From Toxonevra muliebris (taxonomy: Eukaryota > Arthropoda > Insecta > Diptera > Pallopteridae), in the NCBI GenBank assembly GCA_963691655.1, contig OY829327.1:62880079-62944078 (forward strand): DNA of 64,000 bases. Direction: 5' to 3'. The notes beneath the pieces are model-generated. The model had not been told where the DNA came from. It saw nothing but the letters and a program-made list of their open reading frames with translations, and ran no database searches. Both the position numbers and the translations under genes were made by a program. Below are positions 11,101 to 22,543 of this stretch, piece by piece; the stretch's first letter is position 1; every line of letters begins with the position of its first letter.

Positions 11101-11972
11101 ATGAACAAAGACAAACAAACAGGAAGTGACGTAAAGAAATCCGACTCAAGTAGCCGAGTCAGATGAAGACATATTGCTGGCCTCCAGCCAAGAGACCACA
11201 ACTAGCGTTCGGGAGTGTGCCAGTCACAGTACACCCGAATTGCAAACAGCAACAATATCAAAAGCAGCATTACAGCAAGTTTCGATGAGACCAGTTGGCA
11301 CAAAGCGAAAAAGAAGAAGTCCCTGGGAACGGTCATGAAGCAGCGGTACCAGAATACTGTCTACATGCTTGACAGAATGCGGCGGCTGGAACCGTTCATG
11401 AACGTGACCAGGCGGACAAGCAGAGGTTTGAGGCGGTGGTCGAAGAGTACAAGAAGTTCTCGGAAACTGCTCCCCCAAAACCAGCAGACGGCCAGTCTCA
11501 GAAACGTAACCGCTCGCAGAACGAGAGTGGTATCGCCCACCCCAAGAAGGTGAGAAAGACCGGGGAGGCTGAGCCTAGCACAACGTCAGCTCCGATGCCG
11601 CGACACTTTAGCGAAGTAGCCAGAGACCATCTTCAAGTGTCCATCATTGATGAAAACACAAAAACGCCACAAGCAGTGCAGCAAAACTGGGTGGAGATCG
11701 ACGTCAAGATATCGGGTCTCGTAATGAACCACGTCCTCGATAATCCGGAAGGTCCCCACCCAGCGTTCGACTCATCGGAAACCTGTAGAGGGTACAAGGT
11801 AATCAAGTGCGCAGATCAGTTTGCGTTGGATTTCCTCGCCTGTAGTGTCGCTAAAATCAGCGGCACGATTTCGGGCTTAAAGTTCAAGCTGATCCCGGCG
11901 AGCGAGATCCCACGGAGACCACAGCTCGCGTTTGGTTGCCACCGATGGCCGAGCCTGGAGAAAAGCTGCTGA
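11101..11972 (+). pseudogene. ORF1 of the LOA-like element, frameshifted
   Basis: A start codon at 11101 opens MNKDKQTGSDVKKSDSSS, which stops near 11163. Later frames (11215-11553, then 11436-11972) carry the rest. The second half holds ARDHLQVSIIDENTK, a short acidic spacer, HPAFDSSETCRGYKVIKC, and LKFKLIPASEIPRRP. I recognise this as the conserved domain seen in ORF1 of LOA-type insect LINEs (of the DUF4780 kind, from memory). Such ORF1 proteins are thought to bind element RNA. The copy cannot be translated as one protein. Confidence 0.6.
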
Positions 11973-11988
11973 GATGTATTAAACAAGG

Positions 11989-14877
11989 ATGCTAAGGTTT
12001 GCGCAGCATTCAAAAACAGCCACCGACTGCCACAATATCATCCTCATTGAAGAAGATATCGATGTCAGCTTAATCCAAGAGCCGTGGATTAACGACGGAA
12101 AAATCATGGGGCTAAACATCAGAACATATAATCTTTTCTACAAAAAAGGAGAGGGTAAACCAAAATCATGTATTCTTATCAAGAAAGGTATAAATGCTCA
12201 TCTTTGCTCTAATTACAGTACATCAGATATGACGGTCGTGAGGATGGAGGAAAGCGGGCTTCAGAACCTAACCATGGTCTCGGCTTATATGCCCCATGAC
12301 AGGGAAGCTCAAAATCCTTATGAGCAGACCGAAACAGACATCAGCCTTATTGGCTGTGACGCTAACGCACGACACACTCTATGGAACAGAAGCCCAACAA
12401 ACGATAGAGGCGAGTCACTGCAGCCCAACAAACGATAGAGGCGTGCTGCACTTCCTAACCTTTCTTATTTTTCTTTTTCTCTATCTACCTTTTGCCTGTC
12501 ATTCTTCCTCTTCTTTTTGGCCGATATCCACATTCACAATAGTAAAAGAGTACCATTTAGTACTAGATTATACTACTGGGGATGGGGATATGGAGACTTC
12601 TGTAAGAGAGCGCAGAGGTGTATTTGTTGTAAATTTGCGGAAAAACGGGAAAACTTTGGTTCTCTCGTTTGGTTGATTTTCTAGTGAGAATTCAACGGTA
12701 TGACTCCGCTATGCACTAATACAGGTGCATTGCCGCCAATTATCATACAATTGGTTGGGTCGGATCCAGGGTGTAATCATGTACACCCACACATATATGG
12801 GTATGATGATTTCCCGTTTAGAGACCAGTTTCTTGGAGAAACTGCATTGTGTCCTACTGACATAGCGGGCAAAAAAATAATGTAAGTGGCTGAATATAAG
12901 TGGTACATATACCAGAATTTTCTCAAGCTATTGATTAAGTGCAAATATTTAGTGTTAATATTAAAATTTTGCGTTTGCGTTTTTTTTTGGCGTTCAAGTC
13001 ATTTTAGTGTACTTTGGTATCCGACTTGGTGAACCAAAGTATTTTAAGTTAATAATATTGTGATTGGTACCACCAAGTCGTGGTGGACCAATAGTGTTAA
13101 ATTTATTAATTTTATTAAATATTGAACGCGGGTCACCAAGTCGTGGTGTATCGGACGCTTTATAATTTAAATTTTAAGTTATTGTGTGTGTGTCGCTAAC
13201 TTGTAGCGACACTGGTAAAGTAATTTTAGCCGGGTTACTTGTGTTTTTAACTTCCGCGAATTGATTTTTTGGGTCGCGATCTTTGTGCGCGAAGACAGAA
13301 GGGTTCATAAAACCTATTACCCAGGGAGTATAATTTTATTTAATACTTTTGTGGTGGTCACTTTTTGGCAGTTGGTGCTAACTGCAAGTGACTATTGTGT
13401 TTGTGTAATAGGCTTCTCCTGCTATTAACTTTATTTTCTCTTCTTTCTACTAAAATGTTTGAAAGTCCGTTTGTGTGCTCGTGAGCCCAGCAGGTTGTGC
13501 GGGTGAAATTTAATTTTACATTTTGTAGAATTGTGTGGTAGATACAAAAATCGAGCATTTTTCAAAAGATATTTTCATTTTATTTTGAACCTGCGACCAC
13601 TTCTCCACTGAGATAGCTGGCAACGCAGAGATTGTTTTCTATTTTGTTTCCTATTTGGTATCAGAGAGACCATCGATGTCGGATCACTGTCTGATAACGT
13701 TCATTCTCCGAGGCAGATCTTTAGAAACCCTAGGAGAACAAAATGGGATAAGTTTGTTAAGTTATCAGATCGTAAATTAGGTGGTAGCAAATTTCATGAA
13801 AGAATTAACTCTACTGCCGAATTAGATGAGGAAGTTTATACATTAGAGAAGGTCTTAAATGTAGCTTTCAAGAAATCCACACCAATCAATGTCATTAAAA
13901 ATAAATCCCCACCCTGGTGGACCAGGGAGCTAAGGAGACTCAGAACTAAGGTCAGGGCAGTATTTAGTGAATGCTACTTGACTGGAAATCATCAGCTGTA
14001 TAATGATATACGGAAAGAATACAAGAAAGCAAGCAAAGAACACTCCAACCCAACCTTCATTTGAAGTAAGGACGGAGGGTGGACAACTGCTGCAAAGGAA
14101 ACACTAGAGACTTTACTAAAATGTCCCTTTCCCGACTGTAGGTCCTACAAAGGACCAGAAGCTGGCGAACGACAAAGACCCTTCTTGGAAGAGGTGGCCG
14201 ACTCGATAGTAGATGAAGGAAAGGTAGCCTTCTCAATCAACAGTTTTGAACCATTCAAAGCAGCTGGCCCGGATGATATTATACCTATTATGCTTCAAAA
14301 GCTTTTGAAGAATATTCAAACCAGGCTTACAAACATTTTCAAAGCCTGCTTACGCAGCCCTTTTAGCCATCAACTCATCAACAACCAACTCTGAGATCAT
14401 AAAACAATGTAAAGATGAGTTGAACTCACTGGCGTGTATAATGCGGATCGGCCTCGTCTGGGTACCTGGGCACAGGAACATAGAAGGAAACGAGGAAGCG
14501 GACGCATTAGCAAGGAGAGGGGCTTCCACAGCGAATTCGAGACGGTAGCTGTGGGTAGCCCGCTCAGCGCCCTTAAGAGAGAACTCTATTTGCATTACCA
14601 AAATCAGGTAGAGACCAGATGGAATAATATTGGCTCCTGCAAAATAACCAAACAATCTTGGCCCAGATTCGACAAATCAAGAACCGACGAGTTGTTGAAA
14701 AACCCAAGGACTCACATCTTCAGAATTACTTCAACCGTAACAAGTCATTGGCCGATGGGGGACCACGCCGAGAAAATGGGATGGCCCCACAACGACAGAT
14801 GCCGTAATTGCAACCAGAATGGTTCCAAAGAAACGGTTTTCCATTACCTATGTGAGTGCCCAAGTTTAGGGCACTGA
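11989..14877 (+). pseudogene. ORF2 of the LOA-like element: endonuclease, partial RT, RNase H
   Basis: Endonuclease begins with a degraded RFAQHSKTAT and DVSLIQEPWI, and includes GCDANARHTLWN (about 12353-12388). Coding is then interrupted by foreign sequence and resumes near 13656 with VSERPSMSDHC, the end of the endonuclease. The linker PPWWTRELRRLR (about 13908) and the first RT part AAGPDDIIPIMLQ (about 14260) follow. Most of the RT, including the YADD region, is deleted. The reading picks up in RNase H with LVWVPGHRNIEGNEEADALARRG (14452-14520) and ends with CRNCNQNGSKETVFHYLCEC, a CCHC-type motif. At least one stop is seen (about 14061). Confidence 0.75.
12441..13655. other. About 1.2 kb of foreign sequence inside the LOA-like ORF2
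   Basis: Endonuclease coding stops at about 12410 and resumes near 13656, with about 100 residues of the domain missing. The foreign part follows a local duplication of AGCCCAACAAACGATAGAGG (12391 and 12422). It contains hairpin-forming motifs: CACCAAGTCGTGGTG twice (13071-13085 and 13134-13148) and TGTCGCTA..TGTAGCGACA (13191-13211). No protein motif was recognised in the short open frames. A solo LTR or another non-coding mobile piece is possible but unproved. Confidence 0.5.
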
Positions 14878-15100
14878 GACACAGAACTATGGGAAAGTTC
14901 GTAACGAACAGCCTAAGCGAGGTTGCAAAAATAAAAATAGAGGACATCAACAGGTTTATCAACAAATCAAGATGGTTTTAATAAACCAAAGATCAGTGGT
15001 TCTAATAGTGGTGCACCAAAATGGCGCCTAGGCGCTAATTGAGTCTGGGTTTCTTTTGTCACCCAGGCGGCACCTCAACCAACCAACCAACCTTCCTTTT

Positions 15101-16001
15101 AGTCGTTTTATGGAAAAAGGGAATTTCTGTGCCCGACTTTGTACCAATTTTTAAGCAGTTATGTAGTTCAAAAACTTTTTCCAATATGTAAATTTTTTCC
15201 AAGTTAGAAAAAAATTTCACAATATTACAACAAAAAAATACTTACTAAGCATCGAAAATTTTAAAAGCAAATGTTTGCAAATTTTGCAGAATTGCCTTTT
15301 TTGGTACCCAATTTTAACATATCCCACATATTAATATTAATTTTGTATTTTTTTTGTCCAGATTCCGTGTTTTTAAAAAACTATTTGCAACTCTGCATTT
15401 TTAAATTTATGGAAAGTAAAAACTGCAACTTATTTAGCTTAAAAATGTGTCTTGGAAAAAAACTTGAATGTAATGAAAAGTGTTACATGAAAAAAAAGGA
15501 AAAAATAAATTCAGATGAAATGTTTTTGAGTGGGTAATTTATACGATCCCTGTTCCACGCTGCAATCAGTTGCATGCAATTCGTGTTTGTAGGTGAAGGA
15601 GGTGAAAAGCTTGCGTGGTAGACAAATATGCACGGTCGCTGATATTGCTGCAAGTCTTTTGACAGTTCTACTCTATCTCTTTCGTTTTTTTTCTCTTTGC
15701 TTTTTTCTTATTCTGATTTTGAGAAGCGCACACAGATTTGTGTATACAAAATAAAATTTATTCGATTATTTTCTGCGGGTTTCGGCAATTTAAGATTTGA
15801 GGTTGTGAAAATTAATTGACAAATGTTTAAAAATAATGTAAAAAGTATTAATTACAAAATATGATATACAAAATGTGTTACTCAACGAAAACAGTATAAA
15901 TTAAAATAAAAGTAATAAACAAAAAAAAAACGGACTTTATATTTTATTTTATTATTTTCGGTGAGCTATAATATTTCAATAATACATTCATATTTACTTA
16001 C
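15101..16001. other. No gene seen; presumably downstream intron of the DNAJC16-like gene
   Basis: AT-rich sequence without recognisable coding. A plus-strand open frame at 15271-15537 has no motif and biased AT-rich composition. The next exon of the minus-strand gene would be expected somewhere to the left of 16002 but was not found here. Confidence 0.4.
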
Positions 16002-16233
16002 AAATAACTTTACTAGTATTTAGTTGGCCTTTAGCTTTTAAATTTTCCTCTTCTGCTCGGACAAAATAAACCATGACGTAACCAACAGCAAACATGAACG
16101 CAATTGTTCCCATTAACGAAAATGTCGCAAGTATGTGCTCCTGCTCTATATTATCTAATAAATATTCGACTAGATATAAGAATCTTGTAAGCCATTTCCC
16201 AATAAATCCTTGCGCATGTTCATCTAGTAAGTT
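16002..16233 (-). CDS. DNAJC16: DNAJC16-like gene, exon with transmembrane helix
   Basis: On the minus strand an acceptor TTTTCAG precedes AACTTACTAG (phase 0) and a donor GTAAGT follows TTATTT. The exon is 232 bp and ends in phase 1. It encodes NLLDEHAQGFIGKWLTRF, then a hydrophobic helix of about 22 residues centred on GTIAFMFAVGYVMVYFV, then a charged segment RAEEENLKAKGQ. Human DNAJC16 has a single helix at the matching place, after the lumenal part, so this is likely the membrane anchor in the ER. The following exon(s) were not found in the window. Confidence 0.8.
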
Positions 16234-16403
16234 CTGAAAAACAAACAATTATTTTTTATTTTAATGTAATTCTTAAATTTCTTTTTGGCTCCACTTCAGA
16301 ATTTTTTTAAGACAGAAAGAATCAATTAAAAACAGAAATTACAGCGATGTTCTGCATTTTATTTTCAGGGCAAAATTAATTCGAAATTCAGAACATGGCT
16401 GAT

Positions 16404-17130
16404 TATCAGACTGGGGATCTAATCACTAAATTTTGACTGCACTATAGTTTTCACTACCACTAAATCTTTAGTGGTAGTGGAAATAAAAATCAACTACCAC
16501 TAAACCTTTAGTGGTAGTGGAAATAAAAATTAACAACCACTAAACCTTTAGTGGTAGTGGAAATAAAAATCAAGTACCACTAAACCTTTAGTGGTAGTGG
16601 AAATAAAAATCAACTACCACTAAACCTTTAGTGGTAGTGGAAATAAAAATTAACTACCACTAAACCTTTAGTGGTAGTGGAAATAGTGGAAATAAAAATC
16701 AACTACCACTAAATCTTTGGTGGTAGTGGAAATAAAAATTAACTACAACTAAACCTTTAGTGGTAGTGGAAATAAAAATCAACTACCACTAAACGTTTAG
16801 TGAACGATCTCGATAGTCTAGTGGATAGTGCACTAGACTTTCATCCATAAGGTTGCGGGTTCGATTCCCGTCTTGGTCTGGTGGTTAATTCTCATCAGAC
16901 TGGGAATTTATTCACTAAATTTTGACTGCAATATAGTTTTCACTACCACTAAACCTTTAGTGGTAGTGGAAATAAAAATCAATTACCACTAAACCTTTAG
17001 TGGTAGTGGAAATAAAAATCAACTACCACTAAACCTTTAGTGATAGTAGAAATAAGAACCAACTACCACTAAACATTAAGTGATAGTGGAAATAAAATCC
17101 CACTGCTACTAAACTAGTCGAAAATAAACC
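16404..17130 (+). repeat. Composite repeat: SINE-like body plus 40-bp hairpin VNTR, duplicated
   Basis: Two blocks share one layout. Each starts with TCAGACTGGG and ATTTTGACTGCA..ATAGTTTT (16404-16451 and 16886-16940). Each continues with tandem 40-bp units ACCACTAAACCTTTAGTGGT plus GTGGAAATAAAAATCA. The first array has about 8.5 units (16452-16803), with one 9-bp insertion near 16682. The second has about 4-5 units that decay towards 17130. Every unit contains an inverted repeat ACCACTAAA/TTTAGTGGT. A tRNA-Glu-like head sits between the arrays. Confidence 0.85.
16806..16877 (+). other. tRNA-Glu-like SINE head between the two VNTR arrays
   Basis: Sequence close to the heads at 8439 and 24208: TAGTCTAGTGG (A-box-like), CTTTCATCC with TTC at the anticodon position, and GGTTCGATTCC (B box, about 16858-16868). 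The acceptor stem pairs only partly, so a working tRNA is unlikely. It leads through TGGTGGTTAATTCTCATC into the body at 16886, unlike the other copies, which have the longer SINE body. Confidence 0.75.
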
Positions 17131-19420
17131 CCACTAACCATTTCGTGATAAGTTTAGAGAGTTTAATTAAAGGTCAAATTGAAATGCATTGTAAAAGTAA
17201 CTTTTCGCTTAAATAAATTTGTTCTTTTTATTATTTCTTTTATTCAATTTAGAATCAGTACCAAAATATTCAATATTTTTTGTTTTATTACACCAATTTG
17301 TTTAGAAGAGGCAAACTTTAGGATCACGTAAAAAAAAAAAATACTGACTTGACCACAACACTCTGGAACACTTTTAGCACCCAACAAGCATATTCTGACT
17401 CCGATCACTTTTCATCGTCTTCAATTTGTCACACAATTTATTAACTTTAATATTTTCTAGATGATATGAAAAATTTACCATATTCCTTAGTTAATGAAAC
17501 ACTTAATGGTTTATGGAAACCTTTATTATTCATATTTCTAAACAAAATGTCCAGGGACCCACTTATCAAATAATAACCTATAAGTATTACTTATGTTTTC
17601 AATTATTTCAAAATAGGGATCATCAAAAAGAATTCTATTAACCCCGTCCATTTGATTATTTACAAAAGTATCATCGGTTTCTAATGAAGAAGTACTGGTA
17701 CCTTCACTATTTCTAATCACCATTTCGAAAAATTACAATTTTATATTAGATGGTATGTTCGTAATACTAACAAAAATATTTTCATACCTTTCATTGCAAA
17801 GATTTCTGTGTATTTTTCTTTGCTCCTCCGAGGTATTTTTTCTTTCCTGGAAACCTGAAGGGGAATCTTTTTGTGAAGCGATCGAGAAATCAGGATCTGG
17901 AGAAAAGGAGTTATCCAGTGGTTGTTTACAGCTTCATAGCTATGTTTTTTTAACCTTTAATAAAGGACAAACATATCAATGTAGAAGCAAAAAATTTGGT
18001 GTCAAGATTGTGGAAGACCTAAATAACCATAATTTCGCAACAAAAGATTTCTCTCAAGCTCTATTATAATTCAGGCGCCAAAGGGTTAAATTAAAAAAGT
18101 AAAGACCATGAACTTAAACTTTTCAAGAAAGTCATATTCTCACTTAATACATTTTTTAATGCAAGTTTTTATTTAAAATCTCCACAAATAGTAAGTAATC
18201 AGTCTCATCAATTTCAAAATGAGGTTTCGTATTTCGAAAGAAAGTGCTAAGCAATTGTCAACGGAAGATCGAGTCAGTCGGTAGTTGATTTTGAAACACA
18301 TTAAATAAAAATAAACTAAATTATCTTTGAAAGAATCAGAAAGTGGAATCGCCCCATAAAATTCGACGAGCTCTTATGACCTGTCCCAACTAACAAAGAT
18401 TGCTAAAGATTGCAGGCATTAAAGAATCATTTAATTTTATAGCTCTCCCATAGACATTCCCAACAAAAGTGGGCATATAAAATTTTCTTATTTAGCATTT
18501 AATCCAATAATTGATCCTTATAATATTTTTTGGTGTAAATTTGAGTAGCGTTATTCCATGAACTAGGCAGTTATTCAACAATCGTACTACAATTACGCTA
18601 TAAAGTAGCCATATAGGGTGAAAACGGAAGATCATACAATAAGAGTAATACGGTGATTGTTGATTCTACAAAAGTCATCCTATAACAAATTTACAGAATA
18701 TTTATTCCATTACTTATAATATTCCTCCTATAATACATGAACTAAAATAATATATGAACTTTTTCAGATGTCTTTCTGTGGCCTTCCTATAACACCCCTC
18801 ATAATTCTTAACAAGAAACATTTTTTGCAAAGACAGCATAATAGTTTTCTCAACGGTTCTTATTTTATCGGCTATTTATCGAAAAAGGGGGTTTAAACCC
18901 CATTTTCAAAAGGAAGGGTAGAACATTGTGCTTAACAATTTTGCTTCAGACGTCAAATTCGTATCTGTTGAAATAAAGAAATTTCTTAATAGCCCCTGAA
19001 GAACCCATTTTTCCGACTTCAGGTCCACATTGTGGAAGAACTAGATGTGATGGAGAAAAACTGAGTACGCAGTCGTAATCAGCGACCTTAAATTATTATA
19101 AGTCCGTTAGAAAATCTCGTGCATAATGCAGATATTGAAATTTCGTTGCACTGTGTTAGCAGTATGGAACGCTGCGCTTGGCGCGATTGTACCCACATTA
19201 CCCAAGAAAAACATTCATAACTTTTGACTGAGATTTTTTTACACCAAAATTTTTGTCGATAAGTAACGGTTATAATGACTTTGAAATAATTTTTGGTAAT
19301 AAATTTTGTTGCGTGGCGCAGAACATTGTTAAAAATGCATTTGTTTATAAAAATCTGATTTTTTTACTAATATCTAAAAAGTTTTATGTTAATAATTTTT
19401 AATATTTTGTAAAGCCATCA
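17131..19420. other. Intron of the DNAJC16-like gene; no gene recognised
   Basis: AT-rich sequence. Open frames at 17538-17723 (minus) and 17755-18069 (plus) show no known motif and are probably chance or old transposon pieces. A 14-bp palindrome GGGGTTTAAACCCC lies near 18888. Confidence 0.4.
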
Positions 19421-19429
19421 TTTAGCCAA

Positions 19430-19928
19430 GAATGGTTAATTTTTATCAAGCCATTCAATAAAAATGTCAATTTGAGCCGTTGGATGCTCGTGAAGCGAAA
19501 AATTGCCACGAATACGTTTAAGAAACTGGAGGATTTGGATGAGGAGGCAATTTGAAAAGCAATGGAAGCGAGTTCGAATCAATCAGACGAAACAAAAGAA
19601 CCAATGCCACGTAGACGTGCAACAGTGATCGTAAATAATGGATATGCGACAAAATTTTGAAAACTTTTCCGATTTTTCTTTAATTTTCACATTAACTTTT
19701 TCTAGTTGCAAATGATTTGACCTCTTCAATTTAGACTTTAATTTAATATAACTTCTTTCTTTTTTTATTTCCAACATAATTTTGTGCTTTTAATTTTTTA
19801 TAATAAATGGCAATAAATACACTTTGTTTTGAATAAAAAAGATTGTTGATAAAAATTATTTTAGTGAACTTAAGAAGTCATTTAAAGTACAAGTGATTTT
19901 TGTTGCAAATGATATGACCGGCACTGTA
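19430..19928 (+). mobile_element. Tc1-like transposon, 3' end
   Basis: Frames at 19480-19660 read RKIATNTFKKLEDLDEE, then after a break PMPRRRATVIVNNGYATKF. A late MPRR..V....G..TK motif is the usual C-terminus of Tc1 transposases. About 250 bp downstream, GCAAATGATATGACCGGCACTGT (19908-19926) looks like a right inverted terminus, and a related GCAAATGATTTGACC lies near 19705. No matching left end was found, so the copy is truncated. Confidence 0.5.
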
Positions 19929-20630
19929 TTTCTTTGTTGTTGATATCGAACCTTCAAATTTATTTTTCTTTTTGATATGAAAAATGAACAAAATTATAAC
20001 AGTATTTTAAAGTATTTTTATACTGGTGCTCGGCTAAGCCATGAATAAATAAAAATAACGGAAGAATTAGCTACACCTGGGTCAATTAGGCAGGCTTGTT
20101 TTTTTATTTTCTGTTTCTATTCCTACAACCCTCTCCTAGAACCTATGACAATTTGGGCCCAACTTGAAACATAAACTCTAATTGATTTAGGGTGCCTTAA
20201 TGAAGGATCTTTTGTAATATTTCATTTGCACCAAGCATATCTAACGGCTCCTTATTCGCGATTAGAATTTGAATTTAATAATTTAGGGTCTACTAATTAA
20301 TACAACAATTAATACATTTATTTTCAAAAAAACAAAAGTTAATACAAAAAAACATACAATCAGGAACGAGTAGATTTGAATCGTCCTTCGATTGCCCTTA
20401 TAATTGTTGCTTACGGTTCTTTCTCGACAACAGTTATACTCCTTTGTCCTTTGATCGTCCTTGATTTTAGTAGCGGTCCTCTTCGTTATTTAATCTGTGT
20501 TTTCATCTTCATTTATTTGGCGGCTTTCAATTTATTTTAGGCGTTGCAGCTTTTTCCGGATTGGTGTTGACACCGGTGCATTTCCGGCACTCAGTTCGTT
20601 ACGTCTCTTTTTTTTTGGTTTCGGGTTAAA
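19929..20630. other. No gene seen
   Basis: Intronic AT-rich DNA. The frame at 20497-20640 has no motif before it enters the LINE fragment that follows. Confidence 0.35.
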
Positions 20631-20639
20631 CCGAACAAG

Positions 20640-21348
20640 AAACTTGATTTTTGATTTGATTAAAAACATGTATGAAGAGGCAAAACTAAACACAACTTCT
20701 AAATACAAGATTTATTTTGTCTTGTTCAGTGATCGTCACAATTTTCATGAGAAACTTAACGCGCTTGGATTGCAGAACAAGGTCTGGATATTTTGGATTC
20801 CACTACATTTAAAAAAAAAATGAGCTAGCAAAAAAATGGGACAGAAACCCCATTTGTAGGACCCGAACCCTATTGCGGAATGGGAAAAAGGTCTATAACC
20901 ATGCTGTTAAAGAAAGAAGAGAAGCAATTACGAGCACCATACTGGGATGATCTACCAGGGATGGAGTAATTAAAAACTCTTTTAGGAGCGCAAAATAGAG
21001 ATTTAATGATTGTATGAATTTAACGAAAAGGAATCTGAGAGATTTGTAACAGGTATTCTGACAGGGCACTGCAGGTTGAACTATCACCTTATAAAACTGA
21101 TAATATGCAATAATGAGTCATGTAGATTCTGTGAGGAGGGAACCGAAACTTCAAAACATATTTTAGGGCAATGTCTTATGCTCATGCAAAGCCGGAAAAG
21201 GTATTTGGGAAAATATCAAATGCTAGACGGCATGTTGAAACATTTAGAAATGGGCTTTATACTAAGATCCATATCGGTTATAAGGCTCATAGAAGTACTA
21301 TATTATTATAACATTATAATCTTCAAAGGGGGCCCAATAGTTCTTTAG
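20640..21348 (+). pseudogene. 3' fragment of an RNase H-bearing LINE (I/R1-like)
   Basis: The fragment starts inside RNase H (ALGLQNKVWIFWIPLH, about 20760-20805, like the usual V.I.W.PGH motif). After stops and frameshifts it continues with TGHCRLNYHLIKLIICNNESCRFCEEGTETSKHILGQC (21054-21170). That Cys/His block follows RNase H in I- and R1-group elements. The catalytic core of the RT is absent, so this is a 5'-truncated, dead copy. I/R1 group membership is inference from these two motifs. Confidence 0.6.
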
Positions 21349-21349
21349 A

Positions 21350-22543
21350 ACGCGGTGTACTTTCTCAAACATAATAATAAAATCCGACAAGTGAAATCAG
21401 ACAAAAAGGTAAAAGATACAGCTTCGCAATGTCGGCACAGTTTTAGCATTATGAACATTAACGCATTAAAGCACAACGAGTAGGTAAAAAAAATGTTGCC
21501 TCCTTAGAAGGAAAAAATAAGGAGGATTAGTTGTGTCGCTAGGATAGCCAAAATGACCCACTTTAATAAATTTTAAGATAACTTAGTAGACACAAGAAAG
21601 TTATTTCCAAAATATTGTTCCTATCCCTATTTTTTTGACCTGTCAAATCATGAGTTGTGAGTCTTTTATTTTTCGTAATTTTTTTGAACCCTTTACGATA
21701 CAAACTATTTTTGTTAGACGTTATTTATATGTATCTAAACATTATACTGAAATGAAACATTTTCATCCCTCACTGCTATTTTATTGTCGGTTCGAGAATG
21801 AAATAAAATGAATGAACTGAAAACTTTTCAATCGAAAGTGAAATGAAGCTGATTCATCTTTTTCAGCCCTTATTGCACCTTGCCAGATGGCACATTGTAG
21901 GTTTTTTTTTATTTACTTTTTAAAATAGCCATTGAAGTGGGTAGTGTGAGTTTATTAAAATGTGATATCTCGAAAAGTTTTCAACCGATTTTGATGAAAT
22001 TTTTAGGCATTGTATTTTTCGTTTCAACCATCACAATTACAAAAAAAAATATTTTTAGTAAAGAAGAGTGAAAACTATTTTTAACGGATATTGAATTTTG
22101 GTTGTAGCTCAAATTATTCATTATGAATCAGCCGAGGTATGCCTTATCTCTAAGTTTCAACTAGATCGAACCATTTTTAGCATCGCCTGTAACTTTGATT
22201 TTATTGACGTGGAACTGTTCAACAGTGTTCATGTGTTTTAGGTGCCTGATTCGAAAAAAGTTTTCATTTATGGAGTAGTGTTATTATATGAGTAAAGCGT
22301 GCAAAATAATTCCTTTGACAGATAAAATATCATCTTCGTGGGCAATATAACCAGCATGCTCATATATAGAACTTTTTGGTTCAAAACTCCCTCCGAGTTA
22401 TACATAGACATCTTTGCATTTAAAAAAAAAAAATTCATTGACAGAAAAAAAAAAATGTTTTGGTAAAGCAAACTCAATAACTCAGATTACATCGACACAG
22501 TTGCAGCCTGTAGCGAATTCAATAATAGATCCCAATAACTTAC
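21350..22543. other. Intron; no gene seen
   Basis: AT-rich sequence with no supported coding region. Phrases such as GATATCTCGAAAAG occur, typical of old repeat DNA, but no boundaries could be drawn. Confidence 0.35.

Larger units (their letters stand above)
10667..15090 (+). mobile_element. LOA-like non-LTR retrotransposon with RNase H, bounded by target-site duplication
   Basis: The element is flanked by an 11-bp direct repeat ACCTTCCTTTT (10656-10666 and 15090-15100; the first base overlaps the tail). It has a 5' UTR of about 430 bp, an ORF1 remnant, an ORF2 remnant ending in RNase H and a Cys/His motif, and a tail of AACC repeats at 15077-15092. The order EN, RT, RNase H and the ORF1 type suggest the LOA group. 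It has lost most of the reverse transcriptase and carries about 1.2 kb of foreign DNA at 12441-13655. G+C is higher than in the surrounding DNA. Confidence 0.75.

Noticed and set aside
13654..13668. TTTGGTATCAGAG as a primer-binding site of a Copia-type LTR element
   Set aside because: The bases are LOA coding (VSE..SMSDH) that continues in frame, so the match is chance.
15271..15537. 88-codon open frame as a gene
   Set aside because: No motif, AT-driven composition, inside presumed intron.
16452..16803. CRISPR-like array of 40-bp palindromic units
   Set aside because: The units are contiguous without unique spacers, and the context is a eukaryotic intron with a SINE head. It is a VNTR.
17755..18069. 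104-codon open frame as a gene
   Set aside because: No recognisable domain, no splice context, and no support beyond openness.
18888..18901. GGGGTTTAAACCCC palindrome as an operator
   Set aside because: Single isolated site in intron with no partner or conservation evidence.
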